Shown piece after piece: positions 49,548 through 60,741 of a stretch of DNA of 64,000 nucleotides. A program made the position numbers and the translations under genes. This DNA is from Diplosphaera chodatii. Its lineage: Eukaryota > Chlorophyta > Trebouxiophyceae > Prasiolales > Stichococcaceae. The DNA lies in the NCBI GenBank assembly GCA_032358165.1, contig JAALGY010000023.1:682001-746000 (forward strand). The letters run 5' to 3'. Each line of letters opens with the position of its first letter. The stretch's first letter is position 1. The notes below the pieces were generated by a model that saw nothing but the letters and a program-made list of their open reading frames with translations, did no database searches and was not told the DNA's origin.

Positions 49548-50212
49548 GCTGCCTGTGGTCGTGACCCTGCGCAGCTGAGCCGCGCACTGCTGCGGCGCAC
49601 GCCGTACCTGGTTGAGCAGCACAGCCATGAAGCCAGACAAACGATTCCGATATATATATACGGTTGATCAGTATAGGAAGTAATTTGGTAAGTGATCTGA
49701 ATGGTCAACTGGCAGAAAGCAGGCCGTAGCGGCTGCTGCACCTGACGAGATCGGAGCCTGCATGAGACGTAATAAACGCTGCAGGCAGCCTGGGAGCTGG
49801 GGACGCTAGTCCCCTTTGCCGCAGCGGTCCGATTCCCATGGGTCGTCTCGGAGCGCCGCGCAGCTTGCAGCCGGTGGACTGCGAGGAACACACTAGAATC
49901 CGCTTACTATGTTGTTTGTCAATATTTACAACGGTGCCGAGGCAGGTAGATCGCAAGCGCATCAGGGTTTTAGGTCAACATAGTTCCTCGCTCAGCAGCC
50001 CGCGATCCCCGAGAACTGTCTTCGCTCGGTGAAAGTGCCGCGTGTGTGCTGTAATAAGCTTTCAGATTCTGTTCTGTCCATTGTCATTGCTAGGTTGCAG
50101 TTGTGGGCTCTGACTGCGCTCCTGCTGCCAGCCACACCCGGTTGCTCATCGGCCAGCCTGCGCAGCAGCCACACCTAGTGTTGCGGCTGCTGCACGATTT
50201 GTCCATCTCTAG
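49548..50212. promoter_or_regulatory. Divergent spacer between FMN reductase-like and KH-domain genes
   Basis: Region between a leftward and a rightward gene. It includes a TATATATATA stretch at about 49653-49663, just upstream of the leftward gene, which could be its core promoter. The first coding exon of the KH protein may also lie here, because the first frame I can support has no ATG. An ATG at 49838 is one candidate. Confidence 0.4.
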
Positions 50213-53200
50213 CATCTCTGTCGTTTCTGGTTGCTCGGGCAGCGTCTCCGGGCACGAAACACCATCCTGCTTGGCACGGCATCAGCCATCACAGCGACTG
50301 CGGGACGAGGAGCAACAGCGCAGACGAGCGTTCACGGGCGGCGCACGGCACAGGAGACTTCGTCGAAGCACATTTTGCCAGGGCAAGCCTGCAGGTGGGC
50401 CACGGCACGACCTCCACGAGCTGGGTTGGCGCAATATCTGGCGGCTTGCTTGTCTTGGTGGCTGCTGAAGCAAGCCGTGCATAGCCATGGCCTGGTGTCT
50501 GCGCCTTGCTCGTCAGGCCACCGTAATCATGGCTGCAATCCGTGACGCGGTGCCAGCGCTGCACATGTATAGCCCCGTGAAATTGGCCCCTGTTGTGTGA
50601 CCGTCCCAGGACTTTTGTCGTCAGCAAGCAAAACACGCACCCTCTAGCAGCGAGCTCGTGCACTGCGCTGTGACGTCGTGCCTCTGCACGTATATTCGTC
50701 GGTGCTGCGCTAGCAGACGTAGCCACATGCAGCTCTGGGCTCAGCACGCACCTGTCGTGCACACTGTGGGCCCGTAGACATCCGTCACAGCTGCATGTGC
50801 ACTGGCAGATACTGCTCCTACTCATGCCTTTTGCACTGTAGGGAGAAGTTCATGGCCGGCCAGCTTGGGCCGCATACTCATTCCGGTCGCAGCGGCAGCA
50901 GTCACAGCTGCGGTGGCAGCACGACATCCGACGCGAGCTCCCTGTACGCAATCACTCCTCAGGTGCGCATCCTGGCCAGCAGGCCCCCTTCTGCAAGCCA
51001 TTGTGCTAACGTGCCGAGCAGCCATTGATGTTGCTGCATCAGCACTCGAGCATGCAGGCCAGTCTGATGACCTGGTCATGTGCATCACCTGGCGTTCAGC
51101 ACAATGCTGCATCTGAGGCGCTCTTGCCGCTGCACAGACCGCTGCACCTCGACCGTTCCACCTCGACATCATGGTGCAGCTGGGCGGTACGTTCGAGAAG
51201 GATGTGGCCAGGCACTCTGGTGGACCACAGACGGCTGGTCCAGGCCATGGCACCACCATGTGCAGCGTTCCGGCAGCATGCGATGTCATGACTGCCTCAC
51301 GCGCTGGCAGCAGCCTCTGCGGCACGCTCAGTGGCATCAGCGAGGCGGGCACCTTTGTCATGAGCGATGCCAGCCTGCCACCCAGTGGCCGCACCACGCC
51401 TCGCCAGGTGCAGAATATTTTTCACAGGTCGAGGCGCAGACCATGACCTGAGACGCTGTGGCAGACCTGCACTTCTCGACTGCTCGTGCAGCATGAGGAT
51501 CCAATCCTTCTAGCTGCACACCAGCATCGACACCTACAGAACTGTCTAAGTGCCACGGATGGTGTCTAGGATCAGGTGCCCATCTCTGCATCCTAGGTAC
51601 TGCCGCAGCCGCCGCCCGCATGCACGCCGCCGGTGGCGCTGCCCGCGCCGTCGGGCAGGGGCGCCATGCTGGTGGACGCCTCGTCCGGCCGCCTGGAGTG
51701 GGTGCAGCCCTCAGGTGCTCCCAGTGCCCCCTGCTCCATGAACCCCCGCATCACACCACTACCATGTTGTCCAGCACAGCAGCTGTTGTGCCACGACATG
51801 GTGTGTTTGCCTGTCTGCTCTGCATCCAGCAGCCCCATGTACATGGTTCTGCTTTACCGGTTTGGATAAGGCAGCTCTTCAAAGGACTTCAGTTGTGACA
51901 CCCGCTGATGTGCACAAGATTGTCCGTCTCAGGGCCGCGCAAGGCGGGGGAGGGCACCGAGCCGGAGCAGCAGGGCATCATCGGCTTCTGCATGCTGCCG
52001 CAGGGGTATGCACGCCCCTTGCCAGGCCCTGTAGCACCGGCCGCCGGACCTTGGTGTAACTGATGCCGGGATGCTGCCTGCTGTATGCATGGAAGTCATC
52101 CACTGAAGCAAAATCGCACATAAAGCTCCAAGGCGGTCCTCTGAAAGCTATTGCACGTGCTGCAGGGGCGCTCTGATGAGCATCACGCTGCTGGCCAGCG
52201 GCTTTCTGATCGGTGCGCCCTCCGCCCCTTGCTCCCATGTTGCCTCTCGTGCATTCCCTTTGGGATTTGCTGCAGACCATGGGCCAGCATGGCTTTCCAT
52301 GCTGCATCATGTGCGGCAGCCAGGGTTGCACGTCCAGGTACATGCAAGGGCTGGAGGTTGCACGGTGCTTTCTCTGCCTGCTGCAGGGCCGGCGGGGTGC
52401 TCGGTGCGGGAGCTGGCGCGCGCGACGGGCGCCGACGTCAAGTCCTGGTCCGATGCCTTTCCCACGGCGGCCGGCTGCGCGGCCCGCCCCGCCCGCACAT
52501 TCCTCCTCCAGGTGACGCCCCCCATCACGACATGCTCTGCACAATGCTAAACCATCACATGGTGCATGCTGATGAACCTGGCTGATCACTGCACATCATA
52601 GCAGATGGACCCGTGCCTGCACCGTGCCGTGCTGTTGGCGGCGCATCTAACATGCGCATGGATGGCCTTTGTGTCGAGCACGCAGGGGCCACCTGCCGCC
52701 GTGATGGCCGCGGTGGAGGTCGCCGCCGCGGCGGTGCTGCGCTACAAGTACCTGTGCGAGAGCGCCTGCTTCGGTGAGCTCCCCTGGGCCATCCCTGCCA
52801 GCATGCCATACCCTCGAGCTTGCCCGCCACGCATCTGCTCAGGGGCTGCACAGCAGGCATCCTGTCTGCACAGCTTGCCGAGGTAACCCCTTCGACTCAC
52901 ACAGAGGCCGCAGCGTCTCACATGCTGCCGTCACCATCGTGCTGCAGGGCAGCAGGTGTCCCGGACGCAGGTGGTGCGGGGCATCACATTCGTGTACCTG
53001 CCGCCGCCGCGGCGCAAGGTGCCCTACGCCGCCGCCATCGCCTCCGCCCCCCTGCCCCGGTGCACACAGCCGCTCTGCAGCCACGACGCCATGCCACCCC
53101 TGCAGCACCTGTTGCTGGCATGCCAGCTGGATTTCCACTTCTGGACTGATGGTTCTGGTCCTGGTGTCTGGCAGGTCTGACACGTCCGCACCACCCCGCT

Positions 53201-53457
53201 ACACCCCGGCGCCACTGCTGAGCCGTCCGCAGACGCGGCTGAGTGCGGCTGCCCCCGCATGGCCAGCGCCGCTGCAGCAGCCCACCCCACGGCAAGCAAT
53301 CCCAAAGCGTGTCCTGCCGCAGCAGCAGGCAGCTCTGCAGCACCAACAGCAGCTGGCTGTGCCGCAGCTGTGCCTGCAGCCGCTGCCGGGCAGCATCTGG
53401 AGCAGCAGCGCGGTGAACAGCACCGCAGGGTGGTCAAATACTGGCAATGCCCTGTAG
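50213..53457 (+). CDS. KH-domain RNA-binding protein (5' end unresolved)
   Basis: Probable RNA-binding protein. Exons from the second onward join cleanly: 50842-50962, 51138-51407, 51597-51714, 51933-52005, 52166-52212, 52387-52511, 52686-52773, 52948-53059 and 53175-53457. An upstream exon ending at 50414 (KHILPGQAC) fits in phase but has no ATG, so a first exon is missing. The KH core is spread over three exons: ITLLASGFLIG, then GPAGCSVRELARATGADVKS (the G-x-x-G loop is GPAG), then after a short insert RTFLLQGPPAAVMAAVEVAA. This is the KH order of strand, GXXG helix pair, strand and long helix. The rest is low-complexity Ser/Gly and Pro/Gln, and the last exon is Gln-rich. No second KH repeat was found. 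RNA targets are unknown. Confidence 0.7.
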
Positions 53458-54468
53458 CAGCGTTGCGGCATGACTGCTGCCCGTTGAAGACGCCTTTTGA
53501 AGCGCCGAAGCGGAAGTCGACAGATTTTGAAGAACAAGAATCACTTTTGCTGGCGGCCGTGATGTCACAGTTCGATGACATGGCCAACCTCAGCACAAGC
53601 AGTGTCTCCTGCAATTTGGTGCGGGCACTTGCAGCGCTGCAGTTCCAAAACATACTTTGATTGTTTCCTCAGCCGCTGGCAGGCACATGCAGGCGGGTCA
53701 GAGCAGGCCCTCCCAAGGAGCTGCCAACTTGCTGCAGGATGCTGGACATGCAGCAGCATTCAGTCTCGGCTGAAAAGGTCTATGGCAGTTGCAGGTTAGG
53801 TTGATCACAGTTTGTGGTCATGGTCAGGTGCACTCTGTCAAGAAACAGTTCAGGAACTGGTTTCAGCGTCTGAAACAGGATGATGTTAGGTCAGCAGATA
53901 AGGCGTAGAACGTGTCGATGTTACTCAAGCCGGCTTTGACGGTTGTCGCGTCTGTCGTTGTGTCTTATCTGTGCGTCTGTAGCAGGATTATTATGTTGGC
54001 GCGAGGAGTGCATTGCCTGCCGGTGAGCACATTTGCAGGGTCTATTGTGGGAACCCTGCTGTGTCGCTGTGAGCCGTGGCAGCAGTATCTGTTGTGGTTG
54101 TTAGGCTGTTACCAATCTTTGCATGGTCTCATGGTGACCAACTGGACTGTAAGTGTCGCTGGGTCCTTGCTGCTTACAGACAAAACCAAACAAACAACCC
54201 ACTGAAAGCACGGAGGCATACACGCCCGGCGTAGCCAGGACGGTCCACATTGCCCTTGCAAAACTGTAGTCATCCTGCATCTTGATTGCGCTCGACCTGA
54301 TCGGAGGATGGTGGCCAAAATTCGTTGGCTTGCCAAGCCAGACAAAGTCCGATCCCATGGTTGGCCGCTGCCATCTTGAACTAGCTCTCGCTGTGTCGTG
54401 CACCGGCTTGCAGCCACACCTTCCACGGAGGGCTCACTCTAATCTGTTTCCTGGTGCCTTGCTCCTGT
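53458..54468. other. Convergent intergenic region
   Basis: The 3' flanks of the KH-domain gene and of the small unknown gene. No supported coding exon lies in this kilobase. The stretch 53870-54200 is noticeably richer in T and A. Confidence 0.5.
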
Positions 54469-55451
54469 CTATCGCACCAGCTGCTCACGCAGCGACGTCT
54501 GCCGGCTCATCTGAGGGTGCAGACTTGTGAACTCATCGAGGATCAGGCCCCGTGGCTTTGACCGGCCATGGAAGAAACGGAGCACCACGTTGACGGTGCC
54601 GACATTGGTGCCGTCGCTGTCCTTGAGCGCCACCTTGGCCTCCTCGTGATCCAAAGCAAACACCTGCTGCAGCGGGTGTTCGGCTGTGGCAAGCACGCCA
54701 CTGGCGCCTGCCAGCGTGATGCGCAGCGCACGTGCATCCCTTGCAGTTGGCACCGCCAGCTGCTGCATCCACCCAGCGCCCTGCACGCACAGAAGACCAC
54801 TGTCAGCAACAGACAGCTGAGGGCGCGAGGTCAGACTGTGGATTGCCACGCCAGAACACCTCCAGAGGAACAGGTGCAGTGGCCGATAACGGCCACCATC
54901 GGATCGGCGACAGCGTTCAAAGCCATGTGAGCACTGCCATATGGCGTTGCAAGTCCCTGAGTCACTGTCTGCTGTGCCGATCGGTGGCAGCTGCCATGCT
55001 GGTCGTGACTGATAAGCTGGAACTGTCACAACATGACTGCAGGCTTTTCGCTCGGTCCGCTGGCTCGCGCTGATTGCACGCTTGACAACCAAGTCACCGT
55101 CACAACAAGCAAGGAGGGGGTTGCGAGGCGAGATCGGGCCAACAGACGCATTGCAACCTCCACAACAACGCATGCCAACTTGACACAACGCGTCGGGGAG
55201 ATGTTGACCATGCTGCCGCTGCTTGGCAACACACCACGCCTGAGAGCACATCAGGCTTGGGCGCAGCGTTCACAACGGCTATGACCAGGCGCCCCAGGTC
55301 AGATCTGATTGCATGGCATCACCAGCCGCGCCTCGCCCGAGATGGCTGCGGAGGCACTGCCGCCGCTGCCGACCACCTCCAGATCCACCCGCTGCGCAGA
55401 GGTGATGTCCTCGCTGGACAGATGCACCGAGACGCGGCCGGATGGCGCCAT
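54469..55451 (-). CDS. Small protein of unknown function, two exons
   Basis: Not recognised. Two exons join in phase: 55451-55323 and 54780-54469, across a 542-base intron, to give 146 residues. The ATG at 55451 is in a good context. The sequence alternates hydrophobic and polar residues in strand-like blocks (RVSVHLSSEDI, VDLEVVG, LRITLAGASG, VFALDHEEAKVAL, GTVNVVLRFF) and ends in a basic tail (HGRSKPRGLI...SLREQLVR). The pattern suggests a single beta-sandwich, possibly C2-like, but no calcium-binding aspartate set is evident. The long intron could hide another exon. Confidence 0.55.
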
Positions 55452-55875
55452 GGCTGCCGGATTTGTCGCGAGAAGCCAAGTACAATGTCTGTCGTTGCTG
55501 ACTGTATTCGACGGCGGCGCGCACTGCCTCTGGTTTCACGAACTCCCGCCCAACAGTAGCCAGATGCAAGATTGCGAGTTTGGCAAGAAGTTGTACGTTG
55601 CTCTGGCTCAGCTGCGCTGCACCTGCATCCCGTGCAACGAATCTGCTGGCACGTGTTATAATATCAGTCGCCAGGGTGTGGCTGTGTGGCGACTAGGCAG
55701 AAGTCCAAAGTGTGCATGATGCACGAGGTGTGTTCTGCTCCACTGCTTCCACCCTTGCAGATGTCACACACCGAAAGCCTGCTCTACGTATAGGATGCTG
55801 CTGACAGGGAACAGCCTCGATTTGATGCACAGTGGAAGTCACAGCTGTGCGCAGCTTCAACACACGCTCCAACCG
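55452..55875. other. Intergenic: 3' flank of DDI1 and promoter of the small gene
   Basis: A 424-base interval between two leftward genes. No coding exon or repeat was recognised. Confidence 0.5.
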
Positions 55876-58609
55876 TCAGAATCCCATGCTGGACTCAAAC
55901 AGGAAGCTGGCAGCGCGGTCAGCATCGCCGCCGCACACAGACAGCGCCTCCTCTGCCTGCTGCCGGCTGAACCCTAGCCCGACCAGCTGCTGCAGCTTGG
56001 CCTCGTCGCCCCCGCCGCCACCCCCTGGTGAAGCGCTGGGCTGCTGAGCTGCGGGGGGCTGCTGGCCGGCAGGCTGTGGCGCGCCGGCAGCTGCTGTGGG
56101 GGCCGCGGCCGCCGGCAATGGGGCGCCGGCTGCGGCACGGGCCGCAGCTGCTGCACCCGCTGCTGCGGCGGCGGCAGCATTCGGCGACGGCTTCGCACCA
56201 GCTGATGGCTGAGACGGACCAGCGCCATCACCTGCGCAGCGGTAAGAAGGGCATTGAAATGCCAGCAGCTGGATGTCTAGCAACACGCTATGGCGCTGTG
56301 CCACATGGCCCAGCCTTTACTCAGGCGCCACGATTGCAACACTCTTTTCGAGAGTGTGGTATGACATGGCGTGCTGTGCAGTGCTCTCTAGGTGGGCACA
56401 TGGCGGTCGCACACACCTGACGGCTCATCCCCGCGCGGGGCGCCAATGGTGCCGCGCACGTCTCGCAGCTCATGTGGCTGCAGGAACGGCAGCGCGATGT
56501 CCAGGTTTGTGAAGCGGAGCACGTTGGCCCTGCGTGGCCAGACACAAGGCACGATCGACTGCTGATCACCCTGTGTAGCATGTACTGGCAATAATTGGCA
56601 CGCGCTGGCTCAGACAGCATACACTGGTCAACAGCAGCGCGCACTTCAGGTCGATCTGGCACTGGTGGCGCCGCAGCATGTCCAGGCCGAACAGGAAGGG
56701 CATGTCGTTGCTCTCCAGCACCGTCAGCTGCGTCGCCAGGAACTCGTTGCCCACCTTCATGAGCGCCTGCATGTTTGGGCGGTATTTAGGGTTTAGGGTC
56801 ACATTCAGAGCGCGCCCACAGAGGCGGGTCCACATGATACGCAGGTCATTTCCAAGGGACGACTCAGTCAGGTTTGAGGACTGTCTCAGGGGACCTCAGG
56901 GTCAATGGCGGCCTTATATGGTAATGGTATGTACCTGATGTATCCGGCCGAGGATCTTGCCGCTGCCCACGCCCTTCGCTATGCCGCCAAAACGCTTGTC
57001 CATGAGGTGCATCAGGCCAAGCCGCTCAGCAGTTTCCTGCAGAGCGCGGACGACATGTTGCAACATACTCAGCAGGAGACGAGCGCGGCTGCACCCAAAC
57101 AAGCCGCTGCAGATGGTTGCCTGCAATGACCAGGCACCCGCAGATGTGGCGTGATCACCTGGCTGATGATGGTCATCTGCGCGCCAGAGTCCACGAAGGC
57201 CTTGACAGTGTGGCGATTGATCTCCAGGTTGACGTACAGCATGTCCACTTGGATGAACACCTGGAAAGTCCAGCAGAAGGAGTGTAGGGTGCCGGGGAAT
57301 GGTATGCACACCATGCATGAGGTACATCTTTGTGCCATCAATTTGGCAACAGGAGTGCCCATGGCAAAGCGTCGAACCCTTACCTCGGGGTTGTTTTCAT
57401 ATGCCTGCTCATAGTTGTGCGCTATGTGCTCCTGCTGTATCCGCTCTGCAATCCGCGCCTGGGCCTCTGGGTCGAATGGGTCCGCATTCCAGAGGTCTGC
57501 CTCGGCCTGCAGTGCCCGAACCCATCATCAAACAATGAACTACAAACACGTACCTCAACTCATGCGCATGTGTGAAGCTCCATGCAAAGCGCCAGACAGT
57601 TGGCTCACAGGATGCTCAACGGCCACAGCTCACCTGGCGACGCGATGCTGCATCCGCCTCACGAGCGGTGTGCATCTCCCGCATGAGCTGGCCCACTCTG
57701 TCTGTGTCACCCGCCCTGCAACCACAGTCACAGCAGAATCACACATCATACCAATCCTCGGAGTAGCAGCATGCTGCAATGCATCACGACCCTGATCATC
57801 TCGTGCAGCTGCAGAAACACGCTGATGCCACACTGGGACTGTTGGCACACCTGACTGCCTCATGCAGCGGCGGGTTGCCGGTCGCAAGCTGCGACATGAT
57901 CTCTGTGCTGGATCGTATTGCCTCCAGCATTGCCTGGAAAGGCACAGAGGCAGTTTGGTGGGGCAGTTCTCGGGTGGCACATGTCTGAAGGCAGGTTGCA
58001 CGGATCTGGGTGTCCAGGAGCCGAGCGCAGCAGGTATGGACCTGTGGGTTGAGGGGATTGCCCTCGCGGTCGACTGCCATGGGGTGGGACTCCGGGGGGG
58101 CGCCATCCGCCGCACCGCCCTTGCGTGCCAGCATCAGCAGGTCGCCCTCCTTCACGCTGCTGCCCACCAGCGTGGCGCTGCAAGGATACAAAGTAAGGGG
58201 AAGTGAGGTGTCTTTGTTTGCGCTGTCCATGCTTCAGCGGGGCGATTCCAAAGATGGTGGTGCGACAACAGCACCCAGCTGCAGAAGCCTCGTGCTGGTG
58301 TGGAAGCTCACCCATCGGCGAGGCCCTTGCCCGTCAGCGACAGCAGCTGCTCTGCTGCGGCAATGCCGGTCTCCGCTTCCAGGATGGCCTTCAGCGTGGA
58401 CACCGTCTCGCTGCCATCCACCTGTTTGGGGATGTGCATAGTTAGCACCGTCTCGCGTGACACTCAGAGCCCAGTTGAATGACCGTACGCAGAGCACGGG
58501 CAAGTGGCACTGCTTCTGCAGCACCATCGCAGTGCAACGGAAGTGCGGTGGGGTGGCTTACATCAACTGATACGACCCGGTCGTCGTCGAGAACGATGGT
58601 GAGATGCAT
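55876..58609 (-). CDS. DDI1: DDI1: ubiquitin-like, retroviral-type aspartic protease and UBA domain protein
   Basis: Shuttle/protease factor of the ubiquitin-proteasome system. Eleven exons in phase: 58609-58562, 58421-58312, 58177-58042, 57933-57851, 57715-57634, 57506-57384, 57260-57159, 57036-56935, 56766-56645, 56529-56417 and 56231-55876, giving 458 residues. The N-terminal ubiquitin-like domain is MHLTIVLDDD...LTGKGLADGATL. A helical region with NADPFDPEAQARIAERIQ precedes the protease domain, which has the active-site motif AFVDSGAQMTIIS, then GIAKGVGSGKILGRIH and FLFGLDMLRRHQCQIDLK. This domain is a normal cellular part of DDI1, not a virus remnant. An Ala/Pro-rich linker leads to a C-terminal UBA domain (LQQLVGLGFSRQQAEEAL). 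Order and length fit DDI1 proteins that keep their UBA. It is head-to-head with the hemerythrin gene. Confidence 0.95.
56785..56798 (+). repeat. Two TTTAGGG telomere-type units in a DDI1 intron
   Basis: Two perfect tandem copies of the plant/Chlorella telomere unit, on the plus strand, 19 bases from the 3' splice site of the leftward DDI1 intron. Too short to be a telomere remnant with certainty. Confidence 0.75.
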
Positions 58610-59167
58610 GTCGACCGATGAAGCGCCTGAGAAGTCTCCAAGAATGCTGGCCCGAACCGTACCAGGCCAAAGATGGACTAGCTTCTGTTGAACCTGAAGC
58701 AATCCAAGCGGTGTCGTGCACGATGCTTGGTCGTTGCCACAGTAGGAGCGAAACTCCCACACACCTACAATTGCTGTTGTGAAGCCACACGAGCCCGAAG
58801 CCTCGGGAACAGCGAACAAGCTACGCCGCCCTGGAGCGTGCTGTGCTGTGCTGTGCACCACCATGTAATGGTGCCCTGCCGAGCGTCATGTGCTGCACAT
58901 ATTGTTTTTCACCCGAACTTCCCTGAAAGCTGAATCTGAGGTATTATGGCTACGTCGGCATGTTTCATTTGACTGCATAGGGCACTGGCGTGAGCATGCC
59001 TGTTCATGGACTCATGAGTGAGCGGCACTGCACATGATCCTGGCATGTGCAGGTGGTCACCGTGTGTTGAGTCACCTGTCTCAGTAGTAGTTCCCTTGGT
59101 AGTACTTAGCACGAGGTGTCTGCTGCGACTCAGATCATTCACCACCTCGACGGCCCGCTCGGCGCAG
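58610..59167. promoter_or_regulatory. Divergent spacer between DDI1 and hemerythrin genes
   Basis: A 558-base interval between opposed start codons, by position holding both promoters. If the hemerythrin ATG at 59168 is really an internal methionine, its first exon would also be here. Nothing else was recognised. Confidence 0.4.
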
Positions 59168-60326
59168 ATGCAGCTGCCCAGCGATCCGTTTGTGAGATGG
59201 CAGACTCTGCTGAAGTACTTCCATGACAACCTCAGGAGCGGCATTGAGCGGCTTGTACAGGTGCACACGCATGATGCACTGCCCGACGCTCATGGCAGAC
59301 GGGAGACCAGTTGTAGTGTTCCGGATGCCATCCAGAGTGAGTGTGCTTGACAGGACAGCGAGAGGGACGGTGCTCAACCGTCGCCAGCGCTGATTCGCAG
59401 CACTCGCAGCTACCTGCGGCACCTGGAGGGGCACCACGGTGTGTCTGGCGCCCTGCTGAGTTATCATACATCAAAGTCAGTGTGAGGCACGCTGGCATCA
59501 AGGCTTCTGGCGTACGCTTATTAGCAGCTAACTGGACTGCCGTCGAGTGTCCTCCATTCTAGGCATTGAGGACCATGCAGTGTTCCCCGTTCTGGCAACT
59601 CGCATGGATGTCAGCAAGCTGCAGCAGGATCACGCCGAGATGGACACCATCATTGCCAACATCGAGCAGGCAAGGGGCCGGCTTGTGGGGATTATGAAGT
59701 CATGACGCACATGTCCTGATGATGCGCACCGCCGCATTCAAGGATGCACCGAGCTAGCTTGTACACATGATGATCAGCGGCACTGTGTGGATGCTTCTGC
59801 AACAGGCGTGCATGTCGAAGGACGGCGGGGTGCTGCAGGATGCCCTGAAGCAGTTAAGAGTACTCGTTTTGCCGCACATGCTGGCGGAAGAAGAGAGTAC
59901 GACCCCACAGAAGCTGCAGGCAGCCGGCTTCACAGCAAGGGAGATCAGCCACATGGTATGAGGAAAAGCAGGCTCTGTATTCAGCTTTCAGTTGGAGGAC
60001 CATGTGGTTTTGGGGCCTGAAAGTCAGGATGGTGCAGAGTTCACTGGGGTTGCTACATGGCACGTCTTCATCTGCGTTGGTGAAGCTGGGCTGAGATTCG
60101 TCGGCTGCTGGTACCAAGTGTTTTACAAATGCGCAGTTGTATATCAGCAGAGCCATCAAAAAGGTGCTGTGGCACAAAATGCACGTTTGTTCGATATACG
60201 CAACGAAACCAAGCAGCTAGCGCCTGTCCCTTCTGTAGGAGCGGCATGAAAACGGTCAGTGCGCAGAATGACTGCTTTGTTTGGAACCCCATCCTGACAG
60301 CGGACGAAAGAGACGAAGGGGTGTGA
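59168..60326 (+). CDS. Single-domain hemerythrin (HHE) protein
   Basis: Four-helix di-iron protein that binds O2 or senses iron/oxygen. Five exons: 59168-59260, 59354-59438, 59563-59684, 59806-59955 and 60267-60326, giving 169 residues. Candidate iron ligands follow the family order: His in LLKYFHDN; His-x3-Glu in HHGIED with a further His in EDHAVFPVL; His in LQQDHAEMD; and His-x4-Glu in LPHMLAEEE. The spacing matches hemerythrin helices A to D. The tail, QAAGFTAREISHM, is seen in many algal HHE proteins. The ATG at 59168 is the first plausible start, but an upstream exon is possible because the codon follows a CAG. The last exon (NDCFVWNPILT) is in phase but has no family support. Confidence 0.75.
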
Positions 60327-60741
60327 AGGCCGAAATGCTGAAATGTCGGCAGAAACTAAACGGTTTCATGGAATCAACCGCTGCAGTAGTTCAGTCTAGC
60401 TCGGCAGGGCCGCCGACAGGTCAGCGCCCTGCCTTCTGCAATAGAGCCCTGCAAGGCCGCTGCTGCTTGAACGCTGGCCCCTCAGCTACCTCCAGCAACA
60501 GTGCTCGACGGGGCTTGTAGCATGCCCAAGAATAGGTTTGGCGGGACAGCACAATGCATGGCCACCTGCAGCACCTTGCGATTGGTGCCACGGCGGATCC
60601 ATGTGCCGCACTGTGCCTCATCCTCCCATGTTATGTTCTTCTCTCTGAGGTGTCGTTGTTGCTTCATACATCAGCCAACCCTGGATCTGGTACTGGCTGA
60701 GGGCTGGCTCGTGGTATGGGGTAGCCACACTGCCATGCTGG
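60327..60741. other. Convergent intergenic region
   Basis: The 3' flanks of the hemerythrin gene and of the leftward membrane-protein gene. No coding exon was supported. Confidence 0.5.

Noticed and set aside
57159..57260. Retroviral protease signature (VDSGAQ)
   Set aside because: It sits between a ubiquitin-like and a UBA domain in the normal order of the cellular DDI1 gene. No other retroviral gene or long terminal repeat is nearby.
59135..59260. Minus-strand frame opposite hemerythrin exon 1
   Set aside because: It has no splice-consistent neighbours, whereas the plus-strand reading assembles a complete hemerythrin.
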